Below are positions 22,456-36,000 of a stretch of DNA of 64,000 bases, piece by piece. The DNA lies in contig CM074863.1 of assembly GCA_037501455.1 (NCBI GenBank), positions 55,657,501-55,721,500 of the forward strand, written 5' to 3'. The DNA is from Lantana camara (lineage: Eukaryota; Streptophyta; Magnoliopsida; Lamiales; Verbenaceae). Every line of letters begins with the position of its first letter. Within the stretch, counting starts at the first letter, position 1. Under the pieces are notes generated by a model. The model was not told the origin of the DNA. It saw nothing but the letters and a program-made list of their open reading frames with translations, and searched no databases. Both the position numbers and the translations under genes were made by a program.

Positions 22456-24425
22456 ATATAATTAAAGGTCGACTCATGTTCTTATAATACTCGAAAGGCA
22501 TTAGAGAAGTCCAAGAAATTAGTTCAATCTTGGAGGGAATTAGAGAAGATCTTCGAGAAATGGAAACCGGGATCGAGTTTAGAGCTTGGATCAAGAGTAC
22601 TCGGGAAGCTCTTCTAGTCGAATGTAAGAAATTAAAAGAAAGGAGCTGAGTAAGAAGAATGGAATCGGGAGGTAATTGCATTCATAGCACGAGCATCCAT
22701 TCCCCAGTGTATCTTTATACTTATTTGTTATGTGCATTACGTATCGCCATTACTTGTTGCTTCCTTGTTTGAATTGTTGACTAACGTGACGCATAACATA
22801 AGCAAACCTAACTCGACATGCATGAGTTTAATGTTTTCATGATAGCTTGCAATTGAGAGAAGTCTTCCTTTGTGACGGTAAAAATCGGGGTAAGAAGGTA
22901 ATAGTGACTCCGAAGTTTTGGTTGAAATTATAACAAAAGGTTAAGGACACTACGAAATGGGAAGGATTCTCTAAGGATGGGTAATCAAGGAAGAATTCCA
23001 ATTAAACCAATCTATTGGAAATCAAGCTCGGGCAATAGGAAGAAATAGAGAGAGTTGAGATCCCTCGGATATTAAGCAAGGAAGAAGTCATATTGGAAGG
23101 GGTCAAAGAGAACCGATCAATATAGAAATTCTAAGTTTATGAAAATCCAAGTTTTAGGAAGTTCTATCTTCCCGATCCAAGCTGAATTGTCGTATTGTGA
23201 GGTTGAATTAGGAGATATGAAGCAACAAATGGAAATGATAAAGAAAGGCAAAGAATTTCTAGAAGGAGATCATGTAACCAAGTGTAGGTCAATAAAGGGT
23301 GAAGGATCAGGACGACAATTGAAGATTGATCATCAAGAAGAAGCTAATATATTAACTCCATGAACATCAAAGAAATGGGATTTCGGGCTCTAAAAGATTT
23401 TAAACGAGGGAGATTCTGAAGAAGTGAATGCTAAGGCGTGCCATTTGATGACTCTGCGGAGCACCTCTTCACCGGACCCTATAATACGAAAGAGAGATGT
23501 CGAGAAACCGGGATTTAGTTAGACAAGGTATGGGGATCTCCTAGAAAGAGTGGGTTGAGAAACTTCAGGACAACCGGAGATCATGATATGATAATGGTTG
23601 AATGAATTAGGGTGAACCAAGATTAATCGGGTTATGAAAGATTCCGAAGGGGAGAAGAATTTAAATAATCTCTCATACCAATTAAGGGAATTGAGGAAGA
23701 TGAAAGAAACTACCTGGGGAATAAGTATCGTCAAATTAAGGATAAAATTTGGGAAATGGAATGGAACTAACGAGCTAAAGATCCATACAATAAAACCAAG
23801 ATCGAGGAATCTGGGTCAAACCTTCTAAGACGTCAACCTTGATTCTCTACTCCATCTCATCAATGTAAAGGGCTTTGAGAAATGGTGAACGGTACATACA
23901 TCATTCATGGCACGTGCATCATGCATCTTTGATGGTTATGGCATTGTCGTGAGTTTACTCGTGTGCGTGTGTGCTTGTTGTGTTTTCTTGAGTGTGTGGG
24001 TTTTCTCGGTAAGTTGAGGGTCGTGGTTACGACTGTTTTCCAGATCGAGCAAGAAGTGGTGATCTAGCACTCCAGCAAAGGGACTTTTTGAATTAGAAGG
24101 TGCGAGTGGTGGAGGTTCGGTAACCACGCCATTTGTGTAATACCGAGCTTTTGAGGAGCTGAAATGAATCAAACGATGGGTGATGAATCAACTTGGACCC
24201 TCCTATCGTGCTAAGCATTTTAGTTACTCCTAGCCGGATCGAGCGATGAGGAATTCCATCAAGATATCAAGAAGTGATCAAACCCCCTTATGCATGAAGA
24301 CCTTACCTGCCTAACCCTTGTCGGGACGTCATGAACCTCGAACTTGGGTGAATACGGAAAGTTGCTTGAGCTTGAAACTCGAGCAGGTGAACCTGGGGAC
24401 CAGGTTCTCTTAAGGGGGGAGGATT
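22456..24425 (+). other. Degenerate retrotransposon interior ending in a polypurine tract
   Basis: Small unrelated open frames (for example 23139-23363 and 23634-23828, Lys/Glu-rich) that I do not recognise. The 3' end reads CCTGGGGACCAGGTTCTC followed by TTAAGGGGGGAAGGAT-type purines directly before the LTR at 24426. Element 1 has a near-identical wording (CTGGGGACCAGATTCTTTTA plus a G run) before its own 3' LTR. So this is the 3' end of a long-LTR gypsy element, either a non-autonomous one or heavily decayed. Its 5' LTR is not in the window. Confidence 0.55.
24411..24425 (+). promoter_or_regulatory. Polypurine tract before outer LTR
   Basis: TAAGGGGGGAAGGAT immediately 5' of TGTGACACC; the second-strand primer of the outer element. 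Confidence 0.75.
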
Positions 24426-25286
24426 GTGACACCCCGCCTCTCCGACGAGTCAGGTATGACGCCACGAGAGGTTTTTCCAACGTTTTAATTCTTCTTTTGA
24501 TTTAATTTATACGTTGAATTAATTGTTTAAGTGATTTATATGCTCTAATTGTTTAATTTTCACGTCTGAACTTTTGTATTTAATTTTCCTACTTTGAATT
24601 TAATTCCTGAGTATGCTAATTTTGTGAATTTATGTGATATACGTGATTTAAGTATGTAATTGTATGACTTTAAAATTAGTGGACTTAATTGAAAACTTGG
24701 ATTTGGACTTAATTGCAACTTTTTGAAAGTTTTGGAACTAATTGAATAATAACCTTTTTAATAAATGTTTTATTTATTTTTAATTCGTTTAATTTAATTT
24801 AATTTAATTTTATGTATTATTTCTTGAAATTTAATTTTTTTATTATTCGAATAATATGTTTATTTGTTGAAATGTGTCGCGTTTGTATTCAATTTGAGAT
24901 CTAAATTTCGTGCTTTTTCTGAGATGTTGGAGATTTGTGAGTTATGAATTTGTTTATGTGCTCGTTTTACATTTTCGGACTTGTTTGAAATGGTAACGCA
25001 CCATTTTAATTGTTTTGGGGACTCGAGGGCCTAACTAGTTTTAGCGCACCTTATGTTCCGGAATTTATAACTTGAACTCGGGAATTCGGATTCGAATTTC
25101 GAAAGTGGAGCCGGACTCGTAACGAGATTTTCAAGCTAAGAAACCTATCCTTATATTTTTCTAAGCCCGTTTGATACTCCGAAATTTGCCCGGAAAACTG
25201 ATTCGCGTCTTTATGACCACCTTTCACTAATTTGCACATAAGCCCCTCATCTTTTAACCTTTTCACATGATTCTTGGCCCCACTTG
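24426..25286 (+). repeat. Outer 3' LTR, part 1 of 3
   Basis: Starts TGTGACACCCCGCC after a polypurine tract. It is interrupted at 25287 by element 1. It shares the word ATTTGGACTTAATTGCAACT and neighbouring bases with the solo LTR at 56-3917. Confidence 0.85.
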
Positions 25287-28200
25287 TGTGACGCCCCGCG
25301 TTTTATAAATTAGGTATATTGTTACGTGAGGGTTAATTTTGTGTTTTCACTACTTATATTCCGTATCCATAATTATTTAACGAAACTTAATTTGGTGAAT
25401 TATGTGCTAAAGTGGAAATTTTGAGAGTTTCTTGCATAATTATGAAAAATAAGGAAAACTAATTGGACTTAATTGATTTCATCTCTACTTTTGGGGGAAC
25501 AATTACTTCACTTTTATATTAGGAGGTTTTAATTGCAATTTAACAAGGAAATGGGCTGACTTCTTTCCATTTGCATTACACGTATATCATTGCCTTTTTG
25601 CTTAGCTTCTCCAACAATCCATGCAATTCTTCATCAGCAAAGAGAAGCAAATATTCCATTTCTCCATTTTCTCATTCTTACCATCTCCCACGGCACACAC
25701 ACAAACACCATCATAAGAAGGCCTCCTTGATCATCTCCTTGCTCTTCTTCACTTCGGCTTAGTTAGCTAATCCTTCACTTCGAATATCAGCAGCTAACAA
25801 CAGGTAGAAATCCATTTTTTTTGTGATTAATTTGGTATGTATATATGTTACATAAGTGCTGATAGATTTGAGTTGTTGAAGGTGATGAAGTTCTTGCAAA
25901 CATATGTTAGAATTCACAATATTTGATCATGATAGATGAATCATAGCTTGTTAAACCTATGTAATCTCATGGTTTTAAGGCTAAACAATCTGAATCCATG
26001 TGAGTTTGTATAATACATAAGTTTAGGAAGGATATACGTGAGAATTAGGTTGCTGTCATAATCTGTGCAGTGTGTTCGGACGTAAATTCCGAACACATAC
26101 GATCTTGTTTTTCAAAACTGTTCGAACTGAGTATTCATCACATATTAAGGTTGCTCTCTGTAAAAATTCATGCTCATCCGAATCCATTTGATACCCGAAA
26201 AAAATTCCGAAAGATGCCGCAATCCCCTGTTTTACTCTGTTTTTCTGATCTGGAACTGCAGCTTGAGCAGAATAAGTAAACCTTCGAATTTTCCAAAACT
26301 GTTTTACAAGGGAGTTTTTATATGAGTCTAGAGCATACCTACAAAAATTCAGAATTTTTCGACTTCGTTTGATATTTTAAACGGATTTTTCTTTCTAACC
26401 TGTCACTGCACAAGAGTTGCTGTCATGTCCCAGTTTTACACAGAAATCTGTCTTCATACATAAATATCCATAATTTGAGACTTATTCCATTTGAATGCTA
26501 TGTATGTCTAGTTTCCTAGGAATTTTACGGATTATCAAAATACCTTTTGTGCTATGAGATATCACAATTTTTCAACAAGGTGTTCGTGCAGAAAATTTCT
26601 GAATGTGGTTATTTGAGAATTAGACCATGAACTTTGTTGTCATGATTTACGTAGCCATTTCCTTGCTCTTAGCAATATATCTTCCAACTTTTAACCTAGT
26701 ACATGTTCCTTATATGTTGTATGATGTATAAATGTTCGAAATTAGTCCTGTTCGCTTCGATTTATTCTGATTTATAAGTCTTGTTAATTCCTTTAACCTA
26801 AGGGGGTGTAAGTGTAATATTATGAAACTTGCATAACCTTTCTCACACCTAGTTGCTAACTAACTTACATTCATTTAACACTACAAATATGATATATTTG
26901 AATACTTTATGATGGAAAATGTTGTATGTGCCACCGTAGGGCATCGGTCGATGTTTAATCACCCGTTTTACCCATGATCATATACTTCAAGCACAAGTAT
27001 AACATGATATCATACCATTGCCTACATACATACATCATTACCTTTATTTTCACGCCGTGCGTCGTAACTGGTTCATGATCGAGTCCAAGTTCACGTGTCA
27101 TGTCCTGTTTGCACAGGTGATTCCCCAATTGAGCAGGATCAGGTCGCGTAGGGTGCACACACTCTCACCTTTTGTGGAACTTATAAGGTGAGGTTTTCGT
27201 TCTAGCTATTATTGCCCTACCACCCTTATATGCTAATTTTAGCCAAGTATATTATACCTAGTATTGATTTCCAAAACGAGTAAATGTTTTCATGTACAAA
27301 ATAAACCCTTTTCCAACTCCTGAAAATGCTTTCATGAATCTGTCCTGTTTTGGCGAGTCCTGTCTTGCACTGTTCTTGGGGCCCTGGGGTTCGCGTAATG
27401 AGTAAACCGGGAAGGCAAGGGCCGACGGCTAGCTCTTATGTGGATTTCGTCCTGTGGGATGTACCCTGACTCCACCAGGAGGTTGGTGGGAGATGGGAGT
27501 CCCGAGCATAGGATTCATGTACCTGATGCTCATCCTGTCCTGGATGGTTCGGGTCTTGCAAACCCGTACATCACTTTGGAGGAAAAAGGATTGCTTGCTT
27601 GTTCCTGATTGCACTGTAATAACTGATGCCTGATAACTATTAAATTCAAATCAATTGACTGTACACTGTCAGGAGATATGGTTGGAGATCCTTGTCCTCA
27701 CTCGCCGGGCCACTGCATACCTGAAATTTCAATTAACTTTAATCCGAATGTCGTAATCTCGAATATTGCTTAACTCTTTCTTACCCGCTTGGGAACTGTA
27801 TGATAAAACTATATTCAGCGATCATGGCTTGCTTGAAACTTGTGTCTATATTATATATGTCCTTTTCTCACTCAGTCTTTTAGAGACTGACCCCTCCCCG
27901 TCTTTTGTTTTAGTTTTTGCAGGTTCGGCTAGGCGGATAAGTTAGGTCGTGTCTAAAGTCGTTGTCTAGGTCTAGCGGTACACTCATGTTGCTGATACGC
28001 ATACTGTAGCATACCTATATCTATTTTGGGCAGTGTGGGCTATTGTATATTCTCCTGTATACTATGTTGCACGTTTGATCTCGAGACCATGTATTAATAT
28101 TACGATCAGGACATGTGACTTGTTATTTTGACCAATCCATAGTGCTTTTGATTGACAGAGGTTGATTTTACTATGCTTCCGCACTCTATTGGTATTTGAT

Positions 28201-28353
28201 TGCTTGGCACAGGGTTAGGTTCCGCCTAGCTAGGATAGTCTTTTGCTTGTCTCCCGTTCGCTGGAGCTTGATACGTGTGCGGAGTTCCATTTCATTACAT
28301 GTGTCGAGCTATGGTGCGGGGGATCTGGCGTCTTGCACTCCAGGGGTGCTACA
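25287..28353 (+). repeat. 5' LTR of element 1
   Basis: TGTGACGCCCCG...GGGTGCTACA. Candidate splice sites: donor ACAG|GTAGAA at 25803; exon-like module 27117-27187 (GCACAG| to ATAAG|GTGAGG); CTGAC at 27887-27891, pyrimidine tract and TTTTTGCAG| acceptor at 27922. A perfect 10-bp hairpin is at 26071-26097. Confidence 0.95.
26071..26097. repeat. Perfect hairpin in element 1 LTR
   Basis: Arms TGTGTTCGGA and TCCGAACACA around a 7-base loop. It is kept in the 3' LTR (33829-33855). It lies between the first donor and the exon-like module. Confidence 0.9.
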
Positions 28354-28361
28354 TCCTTAAG

Positions 28362-28373
28362 TGGTATCAGAGC
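28362..28373 (+). promoter_or_regulatory. Primer-binding site of element 1
   Basis: TGGTATCAGAGC, complementary to the 3' end of initiator tRNA-Met, eight bases after the 5' LTR. Confidence 0.93.
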
Positions 28374-28576
28374 TCTGGGTTGCAAAACCGGAGCTCCAGT
28401 GTCGTGTCATGTCCGTCTAGGTTGTACGGCTTAGGAAATTATTTTATCAACTTGGTGTCTTGCATTAATTGTTCGATTTCCTAACGAATGTACTTTATCT
28501 ATATTTGATGCATGTAGTTGCACTTCATTACATATTCTAATGACGACATGCATTCTCTTAGTGTTTTATCTACAGG

Positions 28577-31500
28577 ATGCCTCACCACAGACAACACCAT
28601 GAACGATCTCCCGCACGTCGACATCGCCGCGAGCGTTCGCTACCACCTCAATTCAATCGGGAAGATTTCATGAACGAGATGTTTACATATTTTGAGAATC
28701 GCAATCGACAACAAGCTCCACCCCCAGGAGTTCAAGAAGGTGAACACATTACACCCGCTCACCGAGAGTTTCGTAGCTATAATCCTCCCAAGTTCATCGG
28801 TGGAGATGATGTTAAGGCCGAACATTGGCTTGCCGAGATTGAGGAGATCTTCGTGGTATGCCCTTGCACCCTACAGGAAATGGCCCGATATACAGTTTTC
28901 CTCCTACAGGGCCAAGCTAAGAATTGGTGGAACAGTGTTAAGGTGCGGCTTCAGGCCACCCGGGAGGAACTTACTTAGGATGTGTTTGTCAGAGAGTTCA
29001 AGAACAATTATATACCACAAGTGGCACGTGATCGCAGGCTACGGGAATTTCTTGACTTGAAGCAAGGAGGGAGGACCGTGTCTGATTATATTGTTGAGTT
29101 CAATCGTTTGGCGTCGTATGCCCCACACATTTCCAGTGATGATAGGTTGAAGGTTTTACAATTTGTATCAGGCCTTCGAGACGAGATCCAAGATATTATG
29201 GCAGTATCAAATGTTAGCACTTGGGCAAAGGCTACTACAAAGGCTTCGATGGCCGAGGCAAGGGTAATGAAGGGAAAAATAAGGACTTTTCACATCGGGT
29301 CAAGACCAGGATCGGGTTCAAGTTTAGGAACGGGTAAGAGGCCCGTATTTCAGCCGGCTCGACCTCCTAATGGTCAAGGGAAAAGGTCACGAATGACAGG
29401 GAATGCTCCACCAGCTTTGCCGCCAACGCAAGGACGACCACCATGTAGTCACTGTGGGCTCCCAACCCACATCTGGGATGACTGTAGACGCCGTCTAGGC
29501 TTGTGCTTGGTCTGTGGTCGGGCAGACCACAAGGTTGATACTTGTCCGAAGAAACAAGGACAACAGGCTGGAGGGTCGAGGCAGTTGGTTCGAGCCCGCG
29601 CATATGCCCTTGAGGGCGAAGAGCAGGATGCAGAGATCGATCCCGCCGCCGTTGTTGAAGGTATTATATGCATTCATGGCACAAACATACATACATTATT
29701 TGATCCGGGGGCCACACACTCATTTATTTCATGTGCTCTAGTTGCTTCTTTGCCTTTCCCTGTTGTGTGTACTTCTACTTGCTATGTGGTTAGTTCCTCT
29801 ATGAGAGGGAGTTTAGAGACCAACCGGGTGTTTAGAGATGTTTCGGTGAGTATCGAGGGTCGTGAGTACTTAGCGAACTTCATCGAGATGCCTATGAGCA
29901 GATATGGTGTCATTTTGGGTATGGATTGGTTATTCAAACATCGAGCCGTGATTGATTGCCATGCTAAGAAGATACAGTTGGACGCAACGACATTTGTAGG
30001 CGATAAAGTGAAGACCTTGCCGCTTCTTTCATACACCGAAGCCAAGAAACTCGTTTGTAGCGGAGCAACAGGGTATATGGCCTTTTTTCTAAATAGGCCA
30101 AGAGATCAGGTGAAGCTTGAAGAGACGGATGTAGTTAAGGATTACCTTGAAGTTTTCCCTGAGAGTTTGGGATCCTTACCTCCAGATCGAGAAATCGAGT
30201 TTGTGATTGATTTATACCCGGGAGCAGAGCCTTACTCAAAGTCCCCCTACCGTATGGCTCCGGCTGAGTTGAAGGAATTAAAGACTCAGCTTGATGAACT
30301 TCTATCCTGCGGATATATTCGGCCGAGTGTGTCCCCTTGGGGTGCATCAGTTTTATTTGTTAAGAAGAAGGATGGGACCTTAAGATTGTGTATTGATTAC
30401 CGCGAGTTAAACCGGATGACAATCAAGAATAAGTATCCTTTGCCACATATCGAGGAACTCTTCGACCTACTTCAGGGTTCTAAGGTCTATTCAATGCTTG
30501 ATCTTCGTCAGGGGTACTACCAGTTGCGAATTCGAGAAGAAGATATTCCGAAAACGGGATTTAACACTCGGTATGGGCATTATGAATTCGTTGTCATGCC
30601 ATTTGGATTGACTAATGCTCCTGCAGCCTTTATGGACATGATGCACAAAATTTTCCGTCCGTACCTCGACAAATTTGTGGTAATATTCATCGATGATATC
30701 CTAGTGTATTCAAGGTCCCCAGAAGAACATGCCCAACATCTAAAGTTAGTTTTGGAGACTCTCAAGAAACATCAATTGTTTGCCAAGTTTAGCAAATGCG
30801 AGTTTTGGATAGACCGAGTCACTTTCTTGGGGCATATAGTGTCTGGGAATGGAGTGGAAGTTGATCCATCTAAAGTCAAAACAGTGATGCAGTGGGGACA
30901 ACCGAAGAATGCCACTGAAGTTAGGAGTTTCTTGGGTTTAGCTGGGTATTATCGGAGGTTCGTGAAGGATTTCTCCAAGATTGCTGCCCCGTTGACCAAA
31001 CTGACTAAGAAAGATGTGAAATTCAAGTGGGATGAGGCTTGTGAAGAAGGCTTTCGGAAACTGAAGGGCAAGTTAACTTCAGCACCAGTATTAGCCCTTC
31101 CCGAAGGTTCTGAGGGATATACAGTGTACACCGACGCTTCGAAAGAAGGACTAGGGTGTGTTTTGATGCAAAACGGTAACGTGGTCGCCTATGCCTCTAG
31201 GAAGCTGAAAGATCATGAGAAAAACTATCCTACTCATGATCTCGAACTTGCAGCCATCATCTTTGCATTGGCTAAAGGGGCCACTACTTGTACGGTGTCT
31301 CCTTTGAAATTTACTCCGACCACAAGAGCCTCAAGTATTTGTTCACACAAAAAGAGTTGAATATGAGACAACGCCGTTGGATGGAGTTTCTTGAAGACTA
31401 TGATTGCTCTATCCATTATCATCTGGGTAAAGCCAACGTGGTCGCGGATGCGCTAAGCAGGAAGGCTAGCATATCTAATTTGAAGATTGATTCAGGAGAT

Positions 31501-33004
31501 CGAAGCGACATTGTTGTGTTGAAGGCTCGTCTTGCAAACATCACAGTGCAACCCGATTTGAAACAAAGAATAAGTGAGGCTCAAGCCATTGATCCGTGGA
31601 TTCAAAAGCAAGTTGAGAGATTCCGTGATAATCCAAAATCAATGTTCGGGTTCGATGAGTCAGGGGTATTCAGGTATAGGGCTCGAGTTTGTGTGCCAAA
31701 GGAACTGCAACGTACTATCCTTGACGAAGCACACAAATCGGCTTATTCAGTCCATCCTGGGGGTAATAAGATGTATCGGGATCTAAAGCAATACTATTGG
31801 TGGCATGGGATGAAACGAGACGTTGCTAATTATGTGAGGCATTGTCTGACTTGTCAACAAGTGAAAGCTGAACACCAAAAGCCTGGAGGCTTGTTACAAC
31901 CTTTGCCTATCCCAGAATGGAAGTGGGAGCAGGTGACAATGGACTTCGTGTCCGGCTTACCCAAGGTTAGAGGCGGTCTCGATGGAATCTGGGTGATTGT
32001 TGATCGCCTTACCAAGTCAGCACACTTTCTTGCCGTGCGGATGTCCGATAAAGTAAGCAAGTTAGCCGAGAAGTATTACAGTGAGATCGTGAAGCTTCAT
32101 GGAATTCCAGTTAGCATTGTATCAGATAGGGATCCGAGGTTTACTTCGAAGTTGTGGCAAGATTTACAAGGTTACTTGGGCTCCAAACTCAATTTTAGTA
32201 CAGCTTCGCACCCGCAGACAGATGGTCAGTCAGAGAGATTAATCAAATACCTTGAAGACACGCTCAGGGCCTGCGTATTGGATTTCCAGGGCACATGGGA
32301 CAAACAACTACCTCTGATTGAGTTTGCTTACAACAATAGCTACCAAGCTTCGATAGGTATGGCTCCATATGAGGCTCTTTATGGCAGGAAGTGTCGATTG
32401 CCATTATTCTTCGATCTCGAGGATTGGAGATGGACCAAGGAAGGTGGTATGAGAAGGGGAGTTGCCCTTAAGTTTGTTGAATGAGCCATTGAGAAGGTTA
32501 AGATCATACAACATCGCATGAAGGCAGCTCAAGACCGTCAGAAGAGCTATGCCGACCGACGTAGGAGAAACCTCGAATTTGAGGTTGGGGACCGTGTGTT
32601 CTTGAAGGTTTCCCCACAAAAAAGGATTTTCTCAAATCGGCAAGGGAGGAAAGTTGAACCCTCGTTACATAGGTCCTTTTGAGATCTTGGAAAGAGTTGG
32701 TGAAACAACTTATCGGTTGGACCTACCGCCAAGTCTTACTGGGATACATAACGTTTTTCATATCTCGCAACTTCGGAAGTACTATCCCGATGAATCAGAA
32801 ATCCTCCCAGTTGAAGAAGCACAACTTGAATCGGATTTGACTTTTGTTCAGAAACCGGTGCGGATATTGGATAGAAAATTTCAAGAATTAAGGAATCGAC
32901 GAATTCCCTTGGTAAAGGTCATGTGGAGGAGCGATAAATCAGAAGAAGCCACTTGGGAAACTGAGGACAAGATGAGAAAGTTCCATCCGGAGTTATTTCC
33001 GTAG
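28577..33004 (+). pseudogene. gag-pol: Element 1 gag-pol polyprotein, broken
   Basis: The ATG at 28577 directly follows a TTATCTACAG|G acceptor. Order: gag capsid domain (to about 29250), two CCHC zinc knuckles (29444-29485, 29504-29545), protease with [10 protein letters not shown] near 29702, RT with intact FIDDILVYS at 30686, RNase H with [10 protein letters not shown] near 31127, integrase with HPGG and CLTCQQVK zinc-binding residues, the DDE positions ([28 protein letters not shown]), and a chromodomain-like end ([19 protein letters not shown]). Breaks: TAG at 28976 in gag (probably from TGG), a frameshift near 31277 in RNase H, TGA at 32482 after integrase (probably from GGA), and a frameshift at an A run near 32619-32626. 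All domains are present, so it is a recently dead full-length copy. Confidence 0.93.
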
Positions 33005-33030
33005 AGCAAGGAATCTGGGGACCAGATTCT

Positions 33031-33045
33031 TTTAGGGGGGGAGGT
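33031..33045 (+). promoter_or_regulatory. Polypurine tract of element 1
   Basis: TTTAGGGGGGGAGGT directly before the 3' LTR. Confidence 0.88.
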
Positions 33046-36000
33046 TGTGACGCCCCGCGTTTTATAAATTAGGTATATTGTTACGTGAGGGTTAATTTTG
33101 TGTTTTCACTACTTATATTCCGTATCCATAATTATTTAACGAAACTTAATTTGGTGAATTATGTGCTAAAGTGGAAATTTTGAGAGTTTCTTGCATAATT
33201 ATGAAAAATAAGGAAAACTAATTGGACTTAATTGATTTCATCTCTACTTTTGGGGGAACAATTACTTCACTTTTATATTAGGAGGTTTTAATTGCAATTT
33301 AACAAGGAAATGGGCTGACTTCTTTCCATTTGCATTACACGTATATCATTGCCTTTTTGCTTAGCTTCTCCAACAATCCATGCAATTCTTCATCAGCAAA
33401 GAGAAGCAAATATTCCATTTCTCCATTTTCTCATTCTTACCATCTCCCACGGCACACACACAAACACCATCATAAGAAGGCCTCCTTGATCATCTCCTTG
33501 CTCTTCTTCACTCCGACTTAGTTAGCTCATCCTTCACTTCGAATATCAGCAGCTAACAACAGTTAGAAATCCATTTTTTTGTGATTAATTTGGTATGTAT
33601 ATATGTTACATAAGTGCTGATAGATTTGAGTTGTTGAAGGTGATGAAGTTCTTGCAAACATATGTTAGAATTCACAATATTTGATCATGATAGATGAATC
33701 ATAGCTTGTTAAACCTATGTAATCTCATGGTTTTAAGGCTAAACAATCTGAATCCATGTGAGTTTGTATGATACATAAGTTTAGGAAGGATATACGTGAG
33801 AATTAGGTTGCTGTCATAATCTGTGCTGTGTGTTCGGACGTAAATTCCGAACACATACGATCTTGTTTTTCAAAACTGTTCGAACTGAGTATTCATCACA
33901 TATTAAGGTTGCTCTCTGTAAAAATTCATGCTCATCCGAATCCATTTGATACCCGAAAAAAATTCCGAAAGATGCCGCAATCCCCTGTTTTACTCTGTTT
34001 TTCTGATCTGGAACTGCAGCTTGAGCAGAATAAGTAAACCTTCGAATTTTCCAAAACTGTTTTACAAGGGAGTTTTTATATGAGTCTAGAGCATACCTAC
34101 AAAAATTCAGAATTTTTCGACTTCGTTTGATATTTTAAACGGATTTTTCTTTCTAACCTGTCACTGCACAAGAGTTGCTGTCATGTCCCAGTTTTACACA
34201 GAAATCTGTCTTCATACATAAATATCCATAATTTGAGACTTATTCCATTTGAATGCTATGTATGTCTAGTTTCCTAGGAATTTTACGGATTATCAAAATA
34301 CCTTTTGTGCTATGAGATATCACAATTTTTCAACAAGGTGTTCGTGCAGAAAATTTCTGCACAATGTGGTTATTTGAGAATTAGACCATGAACTTTGTTG
34401 TCAAGATTTACGTAGCCATTTCCTTGCTCTTAGCATTATATCTTCCAACTTTTAACCTAGTACATGTTCCTTATATGTTGTATGATGTATAAATGTTCGA
34501 AATTAGTCCTGTTCGCTTCGATTTATTCTGATTTATAAGTCTTGTTAATTCCTTTAACCTAAGGGGGTGTAAGTGTAATATTATGAAACTTGCATAACCT
34601 TTCTCACACCTAGTTGCTAACTAAATTACATTCATTTAACACTACAAATATGATATATTTGAATACTTTATGATGTAAAATGTTGTATGTGCCACCGTAG
34701 GGCATCGATCGATGTTTAATCACCCGTTTTACCCATGATCATATACTTCAAGCACAAGTATAACATGATATCATACCATTGCCTACATACATACATCATT
34801 ACCTTTATTTTCACGCCGTGCGTCGTAACTGGTTCATGATCGAGTCCAAGTTCACGTGTCATGTCCTGTTTGCACAGGTGATTCCCCAATTGAGCAGGAT
34901 CAGGTCGCGTAGGGTGCACACACTCTCACCTTTTGTGGAACTTATAAGGTGAGGTTTTCGTTCTAGCTATTATTGCCCTACCACCCTTATATGCTAATTT
35001 TAGCCAAGTATATTATACCTAGTATTGATTTCCAAAACGAGTAAATGTTTTCATGTACAAAATAAACCCTTTTCCAACTCCTGAAAATGCTTTCATGAAT
35101 CTGTCCTGTTTTGGCGAGTCCTGTCTTGCACTGTTCTTGGGGCCCTGGGGTTCGCGTAATAAACCGGGAAGGCAAGGGCCGACGGCTAGCTCTTATGTGG
35201 ATTTCGTCCTGTGGGATGTACCCTGACTCCACCAGGAGGTTGGTGGGAGATGGGAGTCCCGAGCATAGGATTCATGTACCTGATGCTCATCCTGTCCTGG
35301 ATGGTTCGGGTCTTGCAAACCCGTACATCACTTTGGAGGAAAAAGGATTGTTTGCTTGTTCCTGATTGCACTGTAATAACTGATGCCTGATAACTATTAA
35401 ATTCAAATCAATTGACTGTACACTGTCAGGAGATATGGTTGGAGATCCTTGCCCTCACTCGCCGGGCCACTGCACACCTGAAATTTCAATTAACTTTAAT
35501 CCGAATGTCGTAATCCCGAATATTGCTAAACTCTTTCTTACCCGCTTGGGAACTGTATGATCAAACTATATTCGGCGATCATGGCTTGCTTGAAACTTGT
35601 GTCTATATTATATATGTCCTTTTCTCACTCAGTCTTTTAGATACTGACCCCTCCCCGTCTTTTGTTTTAGTTTTTGCAGGTTCGGCTAGGCGGATAAGTT
35701 AGGTCGTGTCTAAAGTCATTGTCTAGGTCTAGCGGTACACTCATGTTGCTGATACGCATGCTGTAGCATACCTATATCTATTTTGGGCCGTGTGGGCTAT
35801 TGTATATTCTCCTGTATACTATGTTGCACGTTTGATCTCGAGACCATGTATTAATATTACGATCAGGACATGTGACTTATTATTTTGACCAATCCATAGT
35901 GCTTTTGATTGACAGAGGTTGATTTTACTATGCTTCAGCACTCTATTTGTATTTGATTGCTTGGTACAGGGTTAGGTTCCGCCTAGCTAGGATAGTCTTT

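Noticed and set aside
24259..24480. Minus-strand frame across the outer LTR start
   Set aside because: It spans a polypurine tract and LTR boundary, so it is a chance frame.
25571..25762. Identical small ORFs at 25571 and 33330, and at 26070 and 33828, as a conserved gene pair
   Set aside because: They repeat only because they lie at the same place in the two LTRs of element 1. The same holds for pairs such as 38782/51461 in element 2.
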